Below, piece by piece: positions 31,355 through 34,679 of a stretch of 34,679 nucleotides of DNA; the stretch's first letter is position 1, and each line of letters opens with the position of its first letter. The DNA is from Planctomycetaceae bacterium. Lineage in GTDB: Bacteria; Planctomycetota; Planctomycetia; Planctomycetales; Planctomycetaceae. The position numbers and the translations under genes are program-made. The stretch is taken from assembly GCA_018699955.1 (NCBI GenBank), contig JABISG010000144.1, forward strand, positions 1-34,679, in the 5' to 3' direction. The notes under the pieces were generated by a model. The model did no database searches, had not been told where the DNA came from, and was given only the letters and a program-made list of their open reading frames with translations.

Positions 31355-32311
31355 TCACGACAGCCGAGCAAACACTTTCCGCAAAAAGACGAAATCATCC
31401 TTCGTGAGCTTGATGCAGTCGGCGACGCTGCGGCGGTATTCGGTGTGGAGGGTGTAGAATCCGCGGTAGCCCGTTTCGTGAATTGTGCGGACGAATTCCG
31501 GGATGGGGGCGATGCCGTCTTCCAGGCGGCAGTAGTTGGTGCGCCAGCGCTGTTGGCCGATGTCGTCGCGGTCACCCCGTTCCCACTGAAAGTTCTTGAG
31601 CGCGACGAGCGAAATCCACGGCCGGAGCAAGTCGATGGCCTGCCGCCAACCGCCATTTCCGCCGGTGATCGTCATGTGATAGGAATCGAGGTACGCGCCG
31701 ATGCGGTCCGGCGGCATCTCGCGGATCAGCTGGTGGAGCATGAAACCGTTGGATGGTATTGTGTTGCCGGAATGGACGTGGACGCAGGGGCGGACATCGT
31801 ACTTGGTGGTGAGTTTGACGATGGCATCCAACTGCCGTCGCGCCTCGTCCAGCCGCTTGGCCAGGTTTCCAAACTTGCCGACGGGAAAGTATCCCAGCTT
31901 GATCCGATCGATGCCGAGCTTCTGGCAGGTCGCGACGATCTCTTCTGCTTGCCGGTCCGGAGCCGTTATGCCGGTGGTGAGCATCATGATTTCAAGACTC
32001 TGTTCCCGTGCGGCTTTCACCGCTTGGGGGAGTTCCTCTTTGACGTTCTTCGGATCGATGTGTCCGCCGGGGCGCACGGTCAAATCGAGTCCATCGACGC
32101 CAATCTGCTTGAAGACTTTGCAGACCTGGGGAATGGGAAGCTTCTGGAAATGCTCGGTGTAGGTGCAGACCTTGGGTGACGACTTGGGCGTCTCTTTGGC
32201 CGGCAGTTCGCTCACGGTCGTCGCCATGCCCGATGCGACCGCCATGCGTATGAAGTCTCGCCGCTTCACCACGCCGCTGCGTTGATCGTGCGTTGTGTCG
32301 ACATTGTTCAT
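31355..32311 (-). CDS. TAT-exported sugar isomerase/epimerase-like TIM barrel
   Basis: 318 residues from ATG 32311, with AGAGG about 9 bases upstream. A twin-arginine signal is present (VVKRRDFIRMAVASGMATT, about 14-32). The mature part is a xylose-isomerase-like TIM barrel (AP endonuclease family 2): CTYTEHFQKLPI at strand 1, VDGLDLTVRPGGHI, LMMLTTGI-type strands (MMLTTGI), RIKLGYFPVG, VHVHSGNTI, GAYLDSYHM, LVALKNFQWERG and GYRGFYTLHTEY at the metal-binding glutamate position. Members isomerise or epimerise sugars. It is the last gene of a probable minus-strand operon with the Gfo/Idh/MocA gene 141 bases upstream, a pairing seen often for sugar catabolism. Substrate unknown. Confidence 0.88.
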   Translation of the reverse strand: MNNVDTTHDQRSGVVKRRDFIRMAVASGMATTVSELPAKETPKSSPKVCTYTEHFQKLPIPQVCKVFKQIGVDGLDLTVRPGGHIDPKNVKEELPQAVKAAREQSLEIMMLTTGITAPDRQAEEIVATCQKLGIDRIKLGYFPVGKFGNLAKRLDEARRQLDAIVKLTTKYDVRPCVHVHSGNTIPSNGFMLHQLIREMPPDRIGAYLDSYHMTITGGNGGWRQAIDLLRPWISLVALKNFQWERGDRDDIGQQRWRTNYCRLEDGIAPIPEFVRTIHETGYRGFYTLHTEYRRSVADCIKLTKDDFVFLRKVFARLS

Positions 32312-32341
32312 CAACGAAACCTCTGGGATTTCGATCCCCTG

Positions 32342-32411
32342 GTAGGGAACGCCCTCTGCGGCGTTCCAGGTTGGTGAGCAATCGCGGAACGCCAGGGACG
32401 GCGTTCCCTAC
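32342..32411. repeat. 70-bp palindromic element (GTAGGGAACGCC...GGCGTTCCCTAC)
   Basis: The 12-bp arms GTAGGGAACGCC (32342-32353) and GGCGTTCCCTAC (32400-32411) are perfect inverted repeats. Inside them GGCGTTCC (32360-32367) and GGAACGCC (32386-32393) form a second inverted pair. This double palindrome is of the REP/MITE kind and sits in the 141-base gap between two genes of the same operon, where it could act as an attenuator or RNA-processing stem. Confidence 0.8.
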
Positions 32412-32452
32412 AGTTGTTTTGTGTCTAATGACCGGACACTCCGAATCGAGCG

Positions 32453-33760
32453 CTACACTCCTTTGGGGGCGGCCCAGTGACCGTCGCGATATGTTCGGTC
32501 CAACAGCGCGTCGGCTTCCCGGTCGTTGGTGAAACGCTCTTGCTTTGGATCGAAATTTAGCGACTTACCCAATCGGATGGCGATATTGCCCAGGTGACAC
32601 AGCGACGTTGTGAGGTGGGCGATTTCCGCGTCGGCGTTGGGTTTTCGGTCGTTGCGAATCGCGTCGATGAAATCGGCCACGTGGTCGGCGGTGTTCTGAA
32701 ACTCATTGGGTACGTCAACTTTGTGAGGCTTGTTGCGTTCGAGGAACACCTCAATTTTTCCGCGACGACTGAGGAACATCTGGCCCTTGGTGCCGTAGTA
32801 TTCCACACCGCTGTCGCAGTCGTGCGGGTAGTTCGTCGACCACAGGCGTTCCTCGTAAATCAGCATTCGCGTTTTGTCTGATTCTCCGATGGCGGGGTAT
32901 TCAAAGCAGATCTGCTGAGTGTCGGGGAATTCGGCTCCGTTGTTGAAAAGGTATCGGCCGCCCGCTGCGGAAATATACGACGGATGTGTTTCGACGCCGA
33001 GACCCCAGCGTGCATAGTCGATGTCGTGGACGCCGTCGTTGCCAATTTCGCCCGTCCCGAAATGCCGTAACCAATTCCAGCCCGAGAAGATCCTGTCGTG
33101 ATAGGGAACGGGCGGCACGGGCCCCAGCCACATGTCGTAGTCGAGTTCCGCCGGAGGTTCGATGACTCTTCCCGTCCCCGAGCCGGCGCGGCGCTGAATG
33201 TTCCACGCCTTGGCAATCAGCACGTCACCAATCAGACCTTCACGCAACAGCCGGACCCCCCCCTTGATTGTGCTTGTGCTGCGCACCTGCGTGCCATGTT
33301 GCACGACGCGATTGTTGCGTCGCGCGGCCTCGACCATCAGGCGGCCCTCGCGAATATTGTGGGAACAGGGTTTTTCGACGTACACATGCTTGCCGGCATC
33401 GCACGCCATGATGGTTGCGGGGGCGTGCCAATGAACGGGCGTGGCAACGATCACAATATCGATCGACTTGTCGTCGAGAACGCGGCGGAAGTTGTCGGTG
33501 GTCTTGGCCGACTTGAACTGCTTGGCAGCCTCGGCCAATCGCTGTTTGTGGGGATCGGCAAGGTAAGCGACTTCGGCATCGTTGCGTTCTGCAAATCTGT
33601 TGGCATCGTAACGGCCGCGACCGCCGCAACCGATCAAAGCGACGCGCACACGCTCATTCGCCCCGGCCGCTCTTGATGAAACGGGCAAGGACAAAGCGGC
33701 CGCGCCGGCGATCCCCATCCCGGTTTGTTGCATGAAATCGCGACGGGTTGCCTGTGACAT
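32453..33760 (-). CDS. TAT-exported Gfo/Idh/MocA-family oxidoreductase
   Basis: 435 residues from ATG 33760, with GGGAGA 6 bases upstream; the longer open frame is not supported. The signal is a twin-arginine type (SQATRRDFMQQTGMGIAGAA, about 2-21). The Rossmann motif is VRVALIGCGGRGRYDANRF, and VEKPCSHNIREG carries the conserved EKP. Later motifs include WLRHFGTGEIGNDGVHDIDYARWGLG, shown here in parts, which is the family's G-x-x-G-N-x-G-x-H-x-x-D-x-x-R-W-G substrate-site region, and a C-terminal RDGHWAAPKG. This is a different subfamily from the protein at 18679. It lies between the isochorismatase-type gene and the TIM-barrel gene on the same strand. Likely role: oxidation or reduction of a sugar outside the cytoplasm. 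Confidence 0.93.
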   Translation of the reverse strand: MSQATRRDFMQQTGMGIAGAAALSLPVSSRAAGANERVRVALIGCGGRGRYDANRFAERNDAEVAYLADPHKQRLAEAAKQFKSAKTTDNFRRVLDDKSIDIVIVATPVHWHAPATIMACDAGKHVYVEKPCSHNIREGRLMVEAARRNNRVVQHGTQVRSTSTIKGGVRLLREGLIGDVLIAKAWNIQRRAGSGTGRVIEPPAELDYDMWLGPVPPVPYHDRIFSGWNWLRHFGTGEIGNDGVHDIDYARWGLGVETHPSYISAAGGRYLFNNGAEFPDTQQICFEYPAIGESDKTRMLIYEERLWSTNYPHDCDSGVEYYGTKGQMFLSRRGKIEVFLERNKPHKVDVPNEFQNTADHVADFIDAIRNDRKPNADAEIAHLTTSLCHLGNIAIRLGKSLNFDPKQERFTNDREADALLDRTYRDGHWAAPKGV

Positions 33761-33902
33761 GACATTCTCCCGGTTGAAGCCTGTTGAACGCTGGTGTGGC
33801 GACGAATCATTCGCGCAGCCGGCTGCACCTGATGGTCGTTGCGATATGCCCAATTATGTTCCGCACCGCGAACCTCGGCAAGTCGGACCACCGGCGACAC
33901 GG

Positions 33903-34508
33903 TCAACTGTCTATCGCATCCAGGACTTGATCGGTGTTCCACACCTTGGTGTAGACGCGGGCCATCGCCGACAGCGCGGCCCGGTGGTGGTCGGGGAAGA
34001 ACGTGGCGGTTGCGTCTTCAACAACAATCACGTTGTAACCACGATCGGCCGCATCGCGTGCGGTGGTTTCGACGCACATGTCGGTCGCCATTCCCGTCAC
34101 CACCAGCGTTTCCAGATTCAAGTTGCGAAGCAGCTGATCGATCCCCGTTCCGTTGAAGGCACTGCTGGCGTTCTTGTCGATCACCAGTTCACGGTCGGTG
34201 GCAGCCAGCTCGGAAACAACTTGATGTTCTTTGCTGCCCTTCGACCACAGCGTGGGCCGATCGGTCTGCTCGCGCGCTAAGTCGTCGCGTTGTTGTCGTC
34301 GCAGAATCATGTCACGGCCATCGGGCAGCATTGGGCCGTGACGCGTGAAGACAACTTCGCGTTCCAGTTGACGAAACGCATCGAGGAGCCGCCGCGTATT
34401 GGCGATCACTTCACGAATCCGAGGAACATAGTACTCCGCAACTTTCGGATACCGTTCGGCCAGCATTTGCGCAATGCCGCACGACGGATTCACACCGTAG
34501 TTCTGCAT
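33903..34508 (-). CDS. Isochorismatase-family cysteine hydrolase with lost start codon
   Basis: 201 residues from the first ATG, 34508. Family motifs are clear: the catalytic Cys region LVVTGMATDMCVETTARDA, the Lys region DKNASSAFNG, and VVFTRHGPML. The catalytic Asp should be in LLIVDMQN, yet that ATG is the Met of this motif. In frame upstream, codons 34535-34509 read TRTGLLIVD, then non-family codons and a stop at 34547-34545, with no ATG, GTG or TTG between. A repeat related to the IS end at the window's left edge starts at 34534. So the 5' end has very likely been cut off by insertion, leaving either a pseudogene or a shortened, probably inactive, protein. It lies 142 bases upstream of the oxidoreductase gene. 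Confidence 0.85.
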   Translation of the reverse strand: MQNYGVNPSCGIAQMLAERYPKVAEYYVPRIREVIANTRRLLDAFRQLEREVVFTRHGPMLPDGRDMILRRQQRDDLAREQTDRPTLWSKGSKEHQVVSELAATDRELVIDKNASSAFNGTGIDQLLRNLNLETLVVTGMATDMCVETTARDAADRGYNVIVVEDATATFFPDHHRAALSAMARVYTKVWNTDQVLDAIDS

Positions 34509-34533
34509 ATCAACAATCAGTAGCCCCGTTCGC

Positions 34534-34582
34534 GTCCAATTGGCCTACCCCCGATCTTTGTACCACCCTCAGTGAGAGAATC
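34534..34582 (+). mobile_element. IS-end-like repeat interrupting the hydrolase gene
   Basis: GTCCAATTGGCC, a C-rich run and AGTGAGAGAATC are arranged as in the IS end at 145-96, with a one-base length difference. After 34582 the two copies diverge, and no orfA start like the one at 59 is seen in the ~97 bases left. It may be the end of a related IS, or a solo end or MITE derived from it. The outer limit at 34534 is set by the shared sequence. Confidence 0.5.
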
Positions 34583-34597
34583 GGGGTTCAGGTAACA

Positions 34598-34646
34598 CGT
34601 TCTGTTCAACAGGGCGCAGCGTAGCGAAGTCCTGTTGAACAGAACG
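34598..34646. repeat. Perfect 16-bp-arm palindrome
   Basis: CGTTCTGTTCAACAGG (34598-34613) and CCTGTTGAACAGAACG (34631-34646) are exact inverted repeats around a 17-base centre. A second perfect palindrome, CCGCATATGCGG, follows at 34649-34660. This is a stable hairpin, possibly part of the repeat element that begins at 34534. No T-run follows on the plus strand, so it is not a classic terminator. Confidence 0.85.
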
Positions 34647-34679
34647 GGCCGCATATGCGGCGGGGGTCTCGTAGTCCAA

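Noticed and set aside
1..34679. tRNA genes, rRNA genes and CRISPR arrays
   Set aside because: No cloverleaf with a GTTCGA-type T loop, no rRNA segment and no regularly spaced short repeats were seen on reading both strands.

Overview
The window looks like a piece of a planctomycete chromosome. The inference rests on gene content rather than on any marker gene: twin-arginine-exported Gfo/Idh/MocA oxidoreductases, an exported type I sulfatase of the CxPxR class, zinc-ribbon proteins with long acidic linkers, a Ser/Thr kinase fused to PAS domains with DWG in place of DFG, and a very large ResB-CcsA fusion. No rRNA, tRNA or CRISPR array was seen. Genus cannot be given.

Layout. 1-0.9 kb: the 5' edge of an IS3-type element (start of an orfA-like frame) and a winged-helix protein. 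1.0-2.7 kb: endonuclease IV (nfo) followed by a tandem paralogue that has lost its N-terminal strand. 2.8-4.7 kb: a 608-residue multi-zinc-ribbon protein on the minus strand. 5.4-9.1 kb: a tightly overlapping operon of two ABC ATPases and two ABC-2-type membrane proteins. 9.5-14.8 kb: a lipoprotein followed by a 1352-residue cytochrome c maturation protein, closed by a strong bidirectional terminator. 14.9-18.4 kb (minus): a 32-residue very basic protein, a degenerate HD-GYP/PAS/GGDEF protein, and proC. 18.7-21.4 kb: a TAT-exported oxidoreductase and a PQQ-type beta-propeller protein, probably one operon. 21.4-25.4 kb (minus): dihydrolipoyl dehydrogenase, a small membrane protein, a sulfatase and a zinc-ribbon membrane protein.

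25.4-29.0 kb is a scarred region. It holds a terminal-inverted-repeat element, a 180-bp copy of the lpdA 5' end, a second inverted-repeat element, a kinase-PAS gene that stops after its third PAS domain, and a second related copy of the first element. The two related copies lie in the same orientation and bracket the kinase gene. 29.0-31.2 kb: an HDOD signalling protein and a coiled-coil protein with a planctomycete-type helical N-terminal domain.

31.3-34.5 kb (minus) is a likely catabolic cluster: an isochorismatase-family hydrolase, a TAT-exported Gfo/Idh/MocA protein and a TAT-exported TIM-barrel sugar isomerase/epimerase. A repeat related to the IS end at the left edge, in the opposite orientation, lies exactly where the hydrolase start codon should be, and the first remaining ATG falls just after the catalytic aspartate codon.

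No clearly new defence or biosynthetic system was found. The most interesting items are the small-repeat and gene-decay history of 25.4-29.0 kb, the insertion-truncated hydrolase, the truncated nfo paralogue, the ABC operon, and the lipoprotein/ResB-CcsA pair.
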